From JBOFIQ01 sp051654905 (GTDB taxonomy: Bacteria; Actinomycetota; Actinomycetes; Propionibacteriales; Propionibacteriaceae), in NCBI GenBank assembly GCA_051654905.1, contig JBOFYY010000135.1:62001-126000 (forward strand): a DNA stretch of 64,000 nt, in the 5' to 3' direction. A program made the position numbers and the translations under genes. Each line of letters starts with the position of its first letter. The first letter of the stretch is position 1. Shown here in pieces: positions 8,966 to 18,075 of this stretch. The notes under the pieces were generated by a model. The model saw nothing but the letters and a program-made list of their open reading frames with translations, searched no databases and was not told the DNA's origin.

Positions 8966-10210
8966 TTAGCGGGGAGCCTTGGTTGGAGTTTGTACTGGCA
9001 TACCGTGTTTCTTGCTAGGAGCAGTAGGTCCTAAGGAAGGACTGGTTGTTTCCTCTGTACTGTAAGAAAGCGGCGCATAACCTATTGGCCAAGGACGATT
9101 CTCAGTTAAGAGCGGATTGTCTTTATTTTTTTCCCACCAAGAATCCATAGAACCAGTGCGCATCGCTTGGGAAAGTTCATCGATTTCATTAAGATCGGGG
9201 ACATTAATAGATTGTCCGTCGTTGGAGGTGTCATAACCAGCAATTGGTAGCATCGAGGTACGGATGTCATCTTTAGATGAGATTTTCATGCCAGCGGCAA
9301 TACCAATGATTTCGCTATTGGTGAGTTTGTTATCTACTTTAACTACCTTAGTTACTTTTGTGAGGAAGTCATCCATCACAACGGGATTGGTGAGAACCCC
9401 TTTACTAAGAGCTTTTGCGATTATTGCTTGAATTACAGCCCGCTGGCGAGCAGTACGGTCAAGATCACCGTTTGGGAGGTTTTTACGCTGACGTACATAA
9501 GCTAATCCTTGATCGCCTTCGAGGTGGATCATGCCTTCTTCATAAATATAGGTAGGCTCAGCATCTGTTTCGTTGAGGTAATTTTCGCTACGGAAAGAGT
9601 TATAAACGTCAACACCGCCAAGAACATCCATTAACTCTAAGAAACCTTGGAAATTGATGACGCCGACGTGATTCATTCGGACCCCAAAAATCTTTTCTAC
9701 CACAGTTACGGTGCCAGCAGTACCGCCTTCATCGTAGGCGGCATTGATTTTTGAATATCCGCGATTAGGAACTTCAACCCATAAATCTCGAGGGATCGAC
9801 ACTAAGTAAACGTGCTTTCGATCCTCAGGGATATAGGCAACCATGAGTGAATCTGAGCGGGAACCTTCTTGCCTATCAGGAAGATTCGATTCGTCATTTC
9901 CTATGAGAACAAAAGCGAGCGGTCCTTCGATAGGGGCTGGTCTGCTTTGTTCGTCAGGAAGATAGTTATCTTGACGTTGGATACCGTTGAGAGCAATATG
10001 GGCTCGGACTGCAACTGCTCCAACAACGCCGACAATAACAAGAAAAATAAATCCTAGTAACCAAACTAAGATTTTTAGAAAACGACGACGTTTTGACGGA
10101 CGAATGGCTCGTGCTGGAGCATCAGAACTTGATCCGTTAGAAAAATCTAGTAAGTCGTCAGTTAGCGAAGAGTTTCCATCGATAGCGCGACGAGGAGTTT
10201 TTTCACTCAT
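8966..10210 (-). CDS. LytR-CpsA-Psr (LCP) family cell-wall glycopolymer ligase
   Basis: A 414-residue protein with a charged cytoplasmic N-terminus, one membrane helix at about 44-68 and an extracytoplasmic LCP domain. Recognisable motifs are SDSLMVAYIPEDRK, then VSIPRDLWVEV with the conserved Arg, and ARQRAVIQAI. LCP enzymes transfer glycopolymers from undecaprenyl carriers to peptidoglycan. The C-terminus is proline- and threonine-rich. The start overlaps the preceding small membrane gene by four bases, so the two are translationally coupled. It could attach the product of the polysaccharide cluster at 27-37 kb, though they are not linked. Confidence 0.9.
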   Translation of the reverse strand: MSEKTPRRAIDGNSSLTDDLLDFSNGSSSDAPARAIRPSKRRRFLKILVWLLGFIFLVIVGVVGAVAVRAHIALNGIQRQDNYLPDEQSRPAPIEGPLAFVLIGNDESNLPDRQEGSRSDSLMVAYIPEDRKHVYLVSIPRDLWVEVPNRGYSKINAAYDEGGTAGTVTVVEKIFGVRMNHVGVINFQGFLELMDVLGGVDVYNSFRSENYLNETDAEPTYIYEEGMIHLEGDQGLAYVRQRKNLPNGDLDRTARQRAVIQAIIAKALSKGVLTNPVVMDDFLTKVTKVVKVDNKLTNSEIIGIAAGMKISSKDDIRTSMLPIAGYDTSNDGQSINVPDLNEIDELSQAMRTGSMDSWWEKNKDNPLLTENRPWPIGYAPLSYSTEETTSPSLGPTAPSKKHGMPVQTPTKAPR

Positions 10211-10404
10211 TGGTTACCTCGGTGTTGAGCAACGTTACTTAGATAGTTGTAAATAGTAGTTCCTGTTAAGACAAGAGCTAAGAGAAGTAAGTTTAAGATG
10301 ATCGATAAGTTTCTACGAGAACAAAGCAGTTTTTTGAGTAGCAAAGCAACAGCACAATTTACATGCTTTTCAGCGTAGATCGTTCCGTAAATAGGCTCAG
10401 ACAT
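10207..10404 (-). CDS. Small single-pass membrane protein upstream of LCP gene
   Basis: A 65-residue protein of unknown function with one hydrophobic helix near its C-terminus (IILNLLLLALVLTGTTIY). The frame extends back to 10458, but the ATG at 10404 has a purine-rich GAAAGAGAGAG just before it, while the longer start has none, so the shorter form is chosen. Its stop overlaps the LCP start (ATGA). Coupling to LCP suggests a role in the same envelope process; no family recognised. Confidence 0.5.
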   Translation of the reverse strand: MSEPIYGTIYAEKHVNCAVALLLKKLLCSRRNLSIILNLLLLALVLTGTTIYNYLSNVAQHRGNQ

Positions 10405-10498
10405 GCTCTCTCTTTCAGTTACTCCTACACCAAGACTAGCCTGCAACCGATAGAGCATCGTGATTAGGAAGTTATAGAGACACCGTAATCTAGTAAAT

Positions 10499-10639
10499 AT
10501 GAAGAAAATATGTGGAGTCGTATCTGCTGTTGCTCTGGCTATTGGTTATCTAGTTGTGAAGCAACAAGATGTCCGCTATCGGAAAGAATCAGAGGCTTGG
10601 GCTGCCGCTAATGAGCAAACTTATCGCCTGAAGCCGTAG
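10499..10639 (+). CDS. DLW-39-like small membrane-anchored protein
   Basis: A 46-residue open frame: Met-Lys-Lys start, one N-terminal hydrophobic helix, a charged middle and SEAWAAANE near the end. This resembles the actinobacterial DLW-39 family, in which a helix is followed by a DLW-A-A pattern; here the LW is replaced by AW. No ribosome binding site precedes the ATG, so it may be translated from a leaderless mRNA. Function is unknown in the family. It diverges from the small membrane gene and LCP. Confidence 0.5.
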   Translation: MKKICGVVSAVALAIGYLVVKQQDVRYRKESEAWAAANEQTYRLKP

Positions 10640-10727
10640 CAATACCTGTTGTTGCAAGCATGAAGAATTGGCGGGTCAGCTTCATTATGTCTTCTTTGCT
10701 AGCGCGTCATGGGATGATAGATAAATC

Positions 10728-11531
10728 ATGGCTGATCTAATCTCTTCTAGAACGAACCCGCTAGTTAAGCGAATCCGCACATTGTCTGATCGTAAATATC
10801 GTAAGCGAGAAAAAGTCTTTTTTGTGGAAGGCTTGCAGTCAGTGTGGCGAGCAGTGGAGTCTGGTTGTCAGATAGAAACCTTAGTGGTGGCTCCAGAGCT
10901 ACTATTACAGCCAGAATCCTTGGCTATGGTGGAGCAAGAACGTGCTCGTGGCGTCAACGTAGCTGAAGTAACTGCAGATATTTTTGCGGCGCTATCAGAT
11001 CGAGACGGTCCAACAGGTCTTGCCGCTATTGTCGCGATACCGCAACAAGAATTATCTGAACTAGACGTGCCGAGAAACGGTATCGTAATGGGATTAGAGC
11101 GTATCGCTAATCCCGGAAATCTTGGCACGATCGTGCGGGCTGCTGATGCTTCTGGGGTTACAGCAATTGTTCTGATGGGGGAGTGTACTGACCCATGGTC
11201 GCCGGCGGCAGTTAAAGCGTCGATGGGGTCAATTTTTGCAGTACCGGTGGTGAACGCGAGCGCTGTTGAAGCTCTAACTTGGGCTGGCGAAAATAAATTA
11301 CGGGTACTTGCTACCTCCGGATATGCCGACAAAGATCTGTGGGATGTTGATCTGACTGGTGGCACATTTGTCCTTTTCGGAAACGAAGGAGAAGGACTTC
11401 GAGAAACTACGTTGGCATCAGCCCATGGGCATCTTCGAATCCCGATGGTAGGTACTGCAGAGTCACTTAATCTGTCAGTGGCAGCATCAATCGTGGCATT
11501 TGAAGCTGCGCGGCAGCTACGTTCTCGATAG
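10728..11531 (+). CDS. SpoU/TrmH-family RNA 2'-O-methyltransferase
   Basis: A 267-residue methyltransferase with an N-terminal substrate-binding domain (about 1-105) and the knotted SpoU domain. All three SpoU motifs are present: NPGNLGTIVRAAD (with catalytic Arg) near 126, LFGNEGEGL near 216 and IPMVGTAESLNLSVAASI near 238. Homologues methylate ribose in rRNA or tRNA (TsnR/RlmB-like); in actinobacteria it often sits before pheST, which is not the case here. The specific target nucleotide cannot be read from sequence. Confidence 0.9.
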   Translation: MADLISSRTNPLVKRIRTLSDRKYRKREKVFFVEGLQSVWRAVESGCQIETLVVAPELLLQPESLAMVEQERARGVNVAEVTADIFAALSDRDGPTGLAAIVAIPQQELSELDVPRNGIVMGLERIANPGNLGTIVRAADASGVTAIVLMGECTDPWSPAAVKASMGSIFAVPVVNASAVEALTWAGENKLRVLATSGYADKDLWDVDLTGGTFVLFGNEGEGLRETTLASAHGHLRIPMVGTAESLNLSVAASIVAFEAARQLRSR

Positions 11532-11541
11532 TTTCCGGTGG

Positions 11542-12165
11542 TTACTCGACGATTGGGACCTCGAACGTAATATCGGAAACGATAACTTCCCGAGTTGCGA
11601 TTTCATGGTGAGCTGCCAGTCCTTCGGCGCAAAGCAGCTGAACCAATATGTCAGCGATAGCTTCATCGGTTACCGCGTCGTCGAAACTGCCGTACCCAAA
11701 AGATAGCTTTCCGTCCAAGATCATGGTGTCGAGATCATCTGCGTCGGCATAAATCCATCCGCGACGACGCTGGCCGCGAGCGGCGTCGGCTTCTGCCATT
11801 GCTCTAGCGAATTCGATGGCGTCAGCATCGTCAACAGCATCACCAAAAACAACCGTTAGCTGGGCATGATCTGCTGCCACTAATGCTGACATTAGGGCGA
11901 GAGCATCTTTGCTGGGGCGCTGAATGAGACGGTGATGTTCAGTTACGACATTAGCTACGATCTGGGCAACTTCTTCGCTGGGTACTGGAGCAGAATTAGG
12001 CCAAAACTCTATAAAGAGTTCCGGGTAGAGCTCGGAGACGAGTTCGGTGTAGGCGCTTGTTACTTCAGTAGGGGTTGCGGTTCCAGAAGCTAGTCGTAGC
12101 ATCATTGAACCGGCAAGAGTGTCGCGCGATGGTGGAATTGAAGAAGTTGAAAGCACTGAAAGCAT
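11542..12165 (-). CDS. Hypothetical acidic protein (possibly DUF6891-like)
   Basis: A 207-residue soluble, acidic protein. The C-terminal half (GWIYADADDLDTMILDGKL, then FGYGSFDD and a final beta-rich stretch) weakly resembles DUF6891, a family of unknown function common in actinobacteria. No catalytic motif, signal peptide or membrane segment is visible. It converges on the methyltransferase gene with a 10-bp gap and diverges from the SGNH lipoprotein gene. Confidence 0.45.
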   Translation of the reverse strand: MLSVLSTSSIPPSRDTLAGSMMLRLASGTATPTEVTSAYTELVSELYPELFIEFWPNSAPVPSEEVAQIVANVVTEHHRLIQRPSKDALALMSALVAADHAQLTVVFGDAVDDADAIEFARAMAEADAARGQRRRGWIYADADDLDTMILDGKLSFGYGSFDDAVTDEAIADILVQLLCAEGLAAHHEIATREVIVSDITFEVPIVE

Positions 12166-12213
12166 ATCACCATCTTGGCATGTTTTTAGAAAAGAAAGTT
12201 TAAGCTCGTAAGA

Positions 12214-12831
12214 GTGAAAGGTTACAAGGCGATAGCGGTTTGGTGCTGTTTCCTACTAGCTTCATGCGCGGTGAAAGTTTCGCCCCCAGCATCAGAGAGC
12301 AAACCGGTGTCAGTGTATGTAGTGGGAGATTCGCTCACTGCTGGCAACGGGCAGGTGCTAAAAAATGGAAAACCACATCCTGATAGTTGGGTGGGGTATT
12401 TACCAGAAGAAGTTGTAGTTGAAGGAACCTGGGCAGTATCGGGGGCAACTACCGAAGATATGGCTGAAGGCGTCTCTGCTTCAGCGGCAGAGATTCTCGT
12501 CATTATGGCTGCCGAAAATGACTACGACAACGGCATTTCTATGATTGAGATAGCAGCTAATCTTGATCTGATAGTTAAAGAAGTAGGGTCGCCTCAAGTA
12601 CTTATTGTGGGAGCAACCCCCACCGACTATGACCCAGAGACCGCAAAACGGTTGAATTGGCAGCTACGAGAATATGCCGATGATCGCGGTTACGACTATG
12701 TTGATGGCGGTCGCGATGTACGTAACACTAATGGTGACTGGCTACCGGGAATGAGCGACGACGGGGTACATCCTACCGCTGCTGCAGCGCGAGTAATTGC
12801 AAAAACAATCATGGCGGGAATTCACCGCTAA
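12214..12831 (+). CDS. SGNH/GDSL-family hydrolase lipoprotein
   Basis: A 205-residue secreted esterase-like lipoprotein. The signal peptide ends in lipobox LLASC with Cys18 as lipid anchor. The catalytic Ser40 sits in VVGDSLTAG, the Asn block is AAENDYDN near 93, and the Asp/His pair is D183-H186 in DGVHP, so the triad looks complete. SGNH enzymes hydrolyse esters of lipids, acylated sugars or cell-wall polymers; the substrate is unknown. It starts at a GTG and diverges from the gene at 12165 over 48 bp. Confidence 0.8.
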   Translation: MKGYKAIAVWCCFLLASCAVKVSPPASESKPVSVYVVGDSLTAGNGQVLKNGKPHPDSWVGYLPEEVVVEGTWAVSGATTEDMAEGVSASAAEILVIMAAENDYDNGISMIEIAANLDLIVKEVGSPQVLIVGATPTDYDPETAKRLNWQLREYADDRGYDYVDGGRDVRNTNGDWLPGMSDDGVHPTAAAARVIAKTIMAGIHR

Positions 12832-12891
12832 TTATCCAAAATAGGATGTTACTGCTCGACGGGCAGTCATAAAGAGCGCTAACGTTCGGCT

Positions 12892-14610
12892 ATGTCATTG
12901 AGCAATGTTGCTATCACCCGGGTGGCTCCACGGCCGGATCTTTATCGACGAGCTGCGGTCATTCTTCGACTAGGAACTGTTGATACCACTTTACAAACAA
13001 CCGGGTGGGTGGAAGCAGCTATCGGGCAGGCACTTCCATACGGGGCACAAATATCAGTAGGTTTTACGCACACCATTGTTCAAATGCGGGAGGCGAGCGC
13101 AGAGCAGGTTCGTCGAGATCTGGATGATTTCTTTCGAAAGCTCGTAAATCTGCGCTACAGCGACATGAACCTTGCAAAAAGTCGAATATGGCAACGAGCT
13201 CCTCAGCAACTAAATAAGGCAACCACTCAGTTATTGGGTCTACAAATTTCGTTGCTGAGCCAAGAAACAGCGAGTTACGACTTGGAGTGGGGGGCAGAGA
13301 TTGTCGCTCGTGTTCAGCCCTATTTAGTCAATGAAGCAGTTTCGATCGTCACAGATTTAGAGCTACCAGAAGAGTGGAGCACTGGGCTATCGTCGCAAGA
13401 AAATCCGATAGTTCGACAACTAGTTTCATTGGCTGGGAATAAGTCTGGTTGGGTGAAATCTCGACGAGCAGAAGCCGCAGTTTTAGTTCCTAAAGGTGCT
13501 GCTAGCCAACTATTTACAGTATTGCTCGACAAGAAACTTAAAGAACAGCTATCGCTAGGGTCGTCAGCTGACTATGAGCAGATTGATGATGAGCAAGCAT
13601 TGATACAAATAACTACCGATAAGCAAGGGCAGCCAGCTGTAGCAGCACTCGACAAGATCTATAACGTTATGCATAGTTTCCTGCAGGACTGTGATCTGGC
13701 GGAGATCAGCGAAGTAACTAAGAAATACCAAGGTCGCAGTAGCGATGCTTATGCGACGGCAGTTAGCGACGTCGTGCGCGGGAACGCAGAAGTATCGTGG
13801 GAGAGCATCAGCCCAGAAGCTCTTAGGCAAGTAGCGCAAGGTGTAGTAGTTAGTTCAGTTTTTGCGGGGCCGCTCGCTCCAGAAAAAGCAGTTCCATTGG
13901 GTTTCCCAGAACTAAATGTGGTGGGGCTGTCATGGCAGCATAGATCGACGTCATGGCCAGCCGATCAGCGTCGGATCGGGATCAAAGATGGTTTGGTGTG
14001 GTTGGGGATTAGCGATTGGAGTCCGCTAGCTGACCGAGGTAGAGCTTGGGGAATGCGCCTCGATCAGATCGTCGATGCTTGTTCGGTAACGGGAGGTGGT
14101 TTGCAGCTACGCGACGTATTCGGGCGGTCAATCATGATTGATCCGCGACAATGGCATGGGGGATCCGAAATCATTGCCGAGATTTTGGCGATGGTGCCCG
14201 CGTCGGTAGTGCGTAGCAGCCAGACGCTAGTTATGCCAGAGTCGTTGCGGCGCTCACAGTTAGTTACTAATTGGGCAAAAGCCACCTATATTGAGTTGGA
14301 ATCATCAGAAGAACCGTGGGCAAATATAAAAACGCGGGCAAAAGAATGGTTCTTGGCAATCGTGGCAGGGGGAATACTCCCAGCCTATTTAGTGGCTTGG
14401 AGCATTCATTACATTACGGCGCGCACGGTAACTACTTGGAATATTCCACTATGGCCGACGTTTTGGATGGTACTGGCGATAGTTATGCTGATACGAGTCA
14501 GCCTCGCGCATTCTCATGGGGTTTTTGATTGGCACAAGAAACTTAAAGAACAGGCTGCTGAATCGCTTGCAGAAGTTCAGAAACTACCGAGTCAGGTTAG
14601 TAGAAAATAA
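12892..14610 (+). CDS. Large membrane-anchored protein, possibly degenerate M16-like domain
   Basis: A 572-residue protein I cannot assign firmly. The N-terminal part (ILRLGTVDTTLQTTGWVE, then QISVGFTHTIVQM and a long helix) has the rhythm of an insulinase-type M16 peptidase domain, but the zinc motif HxxEH is absent, so any peptidase would be inactive. Near 385-445 is a small beta-rich segment (GGGLQLRDVFGRSIMI) like a bacterial PH domain. Two membrane helices at about 495-540 end in a charged cytoplasmic tail. It lies just upstream of the tracrRNA but shows no link to CRISPR function. Confidence 0.4.
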   Translation: MSLSNVAITRVAPRPDLYRRAAVILRLGTVDTTLQTTGWVEAAIGQALPYGAQISVGFTHTIVQMREASAEQVRRDLDDFFRKLVNLRYSDMNLAKSRIWQRAPQQLNKATTQLLGLQISLLSQETASYDLEWGAEIVARVQPYLVNEAVSIVTDLELPEEWSTGLSSQENPIVRQLVSLAGNKSGWVKSRRAEAAVLVPKGAASQLFTVLLDKKLKEQLSLGSSADYEQIDDEQALIQITTDKQGQPAVAALDKIYNVMHSFLQDCDLAEISEVTKKYQGRSSDAYATAVSDVVRGNAEVSWESISPEALRQVAQGVVVSSVFAGPLAPEKAVPLGFPELNVVGLSWQHRSTSWPADQRRIGIKDGLVWLGISDWSPLADRGRAWGMRLDQIVDACSVTGGGLQLRDVFGRSIMIDPRQWHGGSEIIAEILAMVPASVVRSSQTLVMPESLRRSQLVTNWAKATYIELESSEEPWANIKTRAKEWFLAIVAGGILPAYLVAWSIHYITARTVTTWNIPLWPTFWMVLAIVMLIRVSLAHSHGVFDWHKKLKEQAAESLAEVQKLPSQVSRK

Positions 14611-14625
14611 AGTTTTGTAATTCTC

Positions 14626-14655
14626 TTGCAGTTGGGAATCAGATGTTGCTACAGT
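14626..14655 (+). promoter_or_regulatory. tracrRNA promoter
   Basis: TTGCAG at 14626-14631 and TACAGT at 14650-14655 are separated by 18 bp, and the second is preceded by TGC, giving an extended -10 element. Transcription from here would begin a few bases before or within the anti-repeat. The spacer contains a repeat-like 12-mer (14631-14642). Confidence 0.55.
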
Positions 14656-14740
14656 GGCGTTACTGATTCCCAGTAAGAATCGCCTCGTTAGCGGTTCTGA
14701 ATGCTCCACGAAAGCGCCTGCAAAGGCGCTTTCGTCATTT
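14656..14740 (+). ncRNA. tracrRNA of type II-C CRISPR system
   Basis: The anti-repeat GTTACTGATTCCCAG at 14659-14673 is identical to one end of the plus-strand CRISPR repeat, so it is complementary to the 5' part of a crRNA repeat read from the minus strand. It is followed by a nexus-like hairpin region (about 14677-14702) and a perfect 10-bp hairpin, CGAAAGCGCC at 14709-14718 with GGCGCTTTCG at 14725-14734, that ends the RNA. Together with the repeat half it would form the duplex bound by Cas9 and processed into guide RNA. Its location directly upstream of cas9 and on the same strand is common in type II-C loci. Confidence 0.85.
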
Positions 14741-14778
14741 AATGGGAGAGTCTCTAGCTAAATACTTGAAATTCCGTC

Positions 14779-17700
14779 ATGATGTTCTGCATGGTGACAA
14801 CGTGGTCTAAGTACCGTATCGGAATTGATGTAGGTGCCCGTTCGCTGGGCTTTTGTGCTGTTGGGGTCGATGATGACGGACAGCCAGTAAAGATTTTGAA
14901 CTCTATGGTGCTTGCTCACGATGGTGGGCTAGATCCAGAAGGTCAAAAAACAGCAACCACGCGTCGAGCCTCAGCAGGAGTGGCACGTAGAGCACGTCGG
15001 TTAGTGCGACGTCGTAGAGAACGGCTACGGGTGCTCGACAATCTGTTAACGGAGCTAGGGTGGCCGATTACAGATCCGAATACATTTAAAGATCCATACC
15101 ATCCGTGGGTATTGCGCGCTAATTTAGCAACCACGAAAGTCAAAGATGAAGCAGAACGCAATAAGCAGTTAGCGATCGCTGCACGCCATATTGCGCGGCA
15201 TCGTGGCTGGCGAAATCCCTACATCAAAGCAGAGACGTTACTTGTCCCCGTTGAAGATAGCGATAAGTTAATTGCGCTACGAGGGCGAGTTGAGAATGCT
15301 GTTGGCAGGGAGCTGCCAGCAGCGCTAACCCCAGCGCAGCTAGTGACAGCGTTGAAGCTGACACCACAAGTGAAGCTACGTGGGGATGAAGGGTTATTGG
15401 GTGGCAAACTCATGCAATCCGATAATGCGCGGGAACTGATGGTAATAGCTAAAACGCAAGGACTCGATGAGGAAACAACTCGACAGTTGGTTTTAGCTAC
15501 CTTTGCGGCACGTTCCCCTAAGGGAAGTGCGGCTGAGCGGGTAGGGAAAGATCCGCTACCAGGGCAGTCAGGAAAGTACCGCTGCCTTAAAGCAGAGAGT
15601 GCTTTCCAGCACTATAGGATTGCGGCAATTCTTGCTAATTTGCGGGTACGGGTAGCTGGTTCAGCCGACCGCGTATTGACGGTGGCTGAGCGGAAAATAT
15701 GTTTTGAGTTGCTGGCTGATCCAGTCAATAAGAAAGAAATAACTTGGCTGGATGTTGCCGAAAAACTTGGGTTAGAGCGAGAACAACTACGGGGGACTGC
15801 TACCCCAACAGCTGATGGAGATCGGGCAGGATCGCGTCCACCAACCTATGTGACAGCTAATTACATGATGGGCTTCACAAAGGTGAAACCCCTGCCGGAA
15901 TGGTGGCGTCATGCCGGGCAAGAAGAACGAGATGCACTGATCCGATACTTGTCTAATGCGGTAGCTGAAAGTGAAACAGCTACCGCTGCTGATGAAGTAG
16001 CTATCGAGTTTTTAGAGACATTAGAAGACGAACACCTATTAGCGCTAGATGACCTGAAATTGCCCGCTGGCAGGGCTGCTTACTCAGCAGATTCGCTAAT
16101 CAAGCTGACAGCCCTCATGCTGGAAGCAGAACATGATGTACATAGCGCTCGGCGAGAAGCTTTTAAGGTTTCCGACGATTGGCGTCCGCCAGCAGATCCG
16201 ATTGGGATGCCGGTAGGGAATCCGTCAGTGGATCGGGTAACGAAAGCGGTTGCTCGTTGGCTGATGGCTGCCGAACGGGAATGGGGCGTGCCAGAGGTTG
16301 TTAATATCGAGCATGTTCGCGAAGGGTTTATGAGCGATCTTAAAACTCGGGAACTTGAGCGGGATATGAAGAAGCGTGAGGACGCAAACCGTCGAATTGC
16401 CCAAGAGATTAACGATCATATTGGTGCGCACGGCAAGGTAGCTCGTTCAGATACTTCTCGCTATTTAGCCTTCACCCGCCAGCATGGCAAGTGCGCATAC
16501 TGCGATAAAGGAATCTCATTTACGTCTTTAGAGATGGATCATATTGTTCCGCAAGCGGGAGTGGGTTCGACGAACCGTCGCGATAACTTGGTGGCGGTGT
16601 GTGAAGCTTGTAATAAGTCGAAGTCGAAAATGGTTTTCAGCGTGTGGGCAGAAACACAAGGCATTTCTGTTACTGAGGTGGCGAGCCGGGTCAAAATGTG
16701 GACGCAAGATCCGGGAACGTCTGGAAAAGATTGGAAGCAATTCCAGCAGAATGTAATAACTCGGTTAAAGCGTACAACTGAGGATCCAGAGTTTGATGGA
16801 CGTTCGATGGAGTCCATTGCGTGGATGGCTAATGAATTGCGGCATCGTATTGAGCAGCATTGGGCTGAAGAAAAGGTTCAAGTAGGGGTCTATCGCGGAC
16901 AGTTGACGGCTGAAGCGCGTAAAGCTAGTGGTTTTGAAGGAAAGATTTCTTTCATCGGTGGTTCTGGCAAGACCCGGCTAGATCGTCGCCATCATGCGAT
17001 GGATGCTGCTTGTATGGCGATGATGCGACCGAAAGTAGCGCAAGTTTTAGCCCAGCGAGTAAATCAACGTGATGCGCAGCGGGTGACACGTGATGTAGAA
17101 ACTTGGAAGTCTTTTAGTGGCACCAATCCTGCTGCTAGAACTATTTGGCAGCAGTGGCTGGGGAATATGAATGTGCTGGCTGAGTTATTTAATCAGGCAG
17201 TAGCCCATGACCGGATTCCGGTGATGGAGAACCTACGGTTGCGACTTGGTAACGGATCAGTTCATAAAGATACGGTTAACAAGTTGGTGCAAAAACGTCT
17301 CGGTGATGAGTGGTCGATGGAAGCTATCGATCGAGCATCAACTCCTGCATTGTGGTGCGCGTTAACTAGAGCTGCCGGTTTTGAATTTGGCAAAGGGTTA
17401 CCGGCTGACGAGAGTCGTGTCATATCGGTTAATGGCACGAAGTTTACTGCTGATGATCGAGTAAAGATTTTCCCGTCAAAAGCGGCAGCTATTTTGGTGC
17501 GAGAGGGCGCTGTTGAGGTAGGAAATGCGGTTCATCACGCTCGGATTTATCGTATTTCCGGGAAGAAAGATTCTTACGGAATGGTGAGAGTCTTTGTTCC
17601 AGATTTATTGAAGTATCGTCATGAAGACTTGTTTGAGGCACCACTGCTGCCGCAATCTTTGAGTATGCGGGATGCAGATATGAAGCTGCGGATTGCTATT

Positions 17701-18066
17701 CAAGAAGGTAATGCGGAGTATTTGGGTTGGATTGCGGTAGGTGATGAGTTGCTGCTGGATATGCCTAGCGAATCTAAGACGCAAGTAGGGCAGTTCTTGG
17801 AACAGTTCCCTGGTACGGTGCGTTGGCGAGTGCATGGGTTCTATTCAAATACAAGATTGAGAATTCGACCTACCCAGATTGCCGCAGAAGGCTTTTCTAA
17901 AGATGTAATAGATGCTGTTGCAAAGACGGTAGATGCTCCTGGTTGGCTTCCTGCAGTCAATGTCCTTTGGGGGCAATGCAATCCGGTGGTAGTGCGGCGG
18001 GATGCATTGGGGAAGCCTCGAATTGATAGTCATGGTACGGGCCTTCCGGAGTCCTGGCAGGTGTAG
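14779..18066 (+). CDS. cas9: CRISPR-associated endonuclease Cas9, type II-C
   Basis: A 1095-residue RNA-guided DNA nuclease, close in length and sequence to the Actinomyces naeslundii enzyme. RuvC-I IGIDVG has Asp17, the arginine-rich bridge helix is at about 62-85, and the REC lobe includes IARHRGWRNPY. RuvC-II has Glu511 in VVNIEHVREGF. The HNH domain has Cys pairs (CAYC, CEAC) for zinc and catalytic His588 in MDHIVPQ. RuvC-III has His739 and Asp742 in RRHHAMDA. All catalytic residues are intact. The C-terminal WED/PAM-interacting part follows. ATGs at 14779, 14782 and 14791 are possible; the last leaves a better family N-terminus. cas1 follows after 9 bp. Confidence 0.97.
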   Translation: MMFCMVTTWSKYRIGIDVGARSLGFCAVGVDDDGQPVKILNSMVLAHDGGLDPEGQKTATTRRASAGVARRARRLVRRRRERLRVLDNLLTELGWPITDPNTFKDPYHPWVLRANLATTKVKDEAERNKQLAIAARHIARHRGWRNPYIKAETLLVPVEDSDKLIALRGRVENAVGRELPAALTPAQLVTALKLTPQVKLRGDEGLLGGKLMQSDNARELMVIAKTQGLDEETTRQLVLATFAARSPKGSAAERVGKDPLPGQSGKYRCLKAESAFQHYRIAAILANLRVRVAGSADRVLTVAERKICFELLADPVNKKEITWLDVAEKLGLEREQLRGTATPTADGDRAGSRPPTYVTANYMMGFTKVKPLPEWWRHAGQEERDALIRYLSNAVAESETATAADEVAIEFLETLEDEHLLALDDLKLPAGRAAYSADSLIKLTALMLEAEHDVHSARREAFKVSDDWRPPADPIGMPVGNPSVDRVTKAVARWLMAAEREWGVPEVVNIEHVREGFMSDLKTRELERDMKKREDANRRIAQEINDHIGAHGKVARSDTSRYLAFTRQHGKCAYCDKGISFTSLEMDHIVPQAGVGSTNRRDNLVAVCEACNKSKSKMVFSVWAETQGISVTEVASRVKMWTQDPGTSGKDWKQFQQNVITRLKRTTEDPEFDGRSMESIAWMANELRHRIEQHWAEEKVQVGVYRGQLTAEARKASGFEGKISFIGGSGKTRLDRRHHAMDAACMAMMRPKVAQVLAQRVNQRDAQRVTRDVETWKSFSGTNPAARTIWQQWLGNMNVLAELFNQAVAHDRIPVMENLRLRLGNGSVHKDTVNKLVQKRLGDEWSMEAIDRASTPALWCALTRAAGFEFGKGLPADESRVISVNGTKFTADDRVKIFPSKAAAILVREGAVEVGNAVHHARIYRISGKKDSYGMVRVFVPDLLKYRHEDLFEAPLLPQSLSMRDADMKLRIAIQEGNAEYLGWIAVGDELLLDMPSESKTQVGQFLEQFPGTVRWRVHGFYSNTRLRIRPTQIAAEGFSKDVIDAVAKTVDAPGWLPAVNVLWGQCNPVVVRRDALGKPRIDSHGTGLPESWQV

Positions 18067-18075
18067 GGGATTGTC

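Noticed and set aside
10868..11365. 165-codon antisense frame in the methyltransferase gene
   Set aside because: Low-complexity Ser/Thr/Ala composition typical of the antisense of a real gene.
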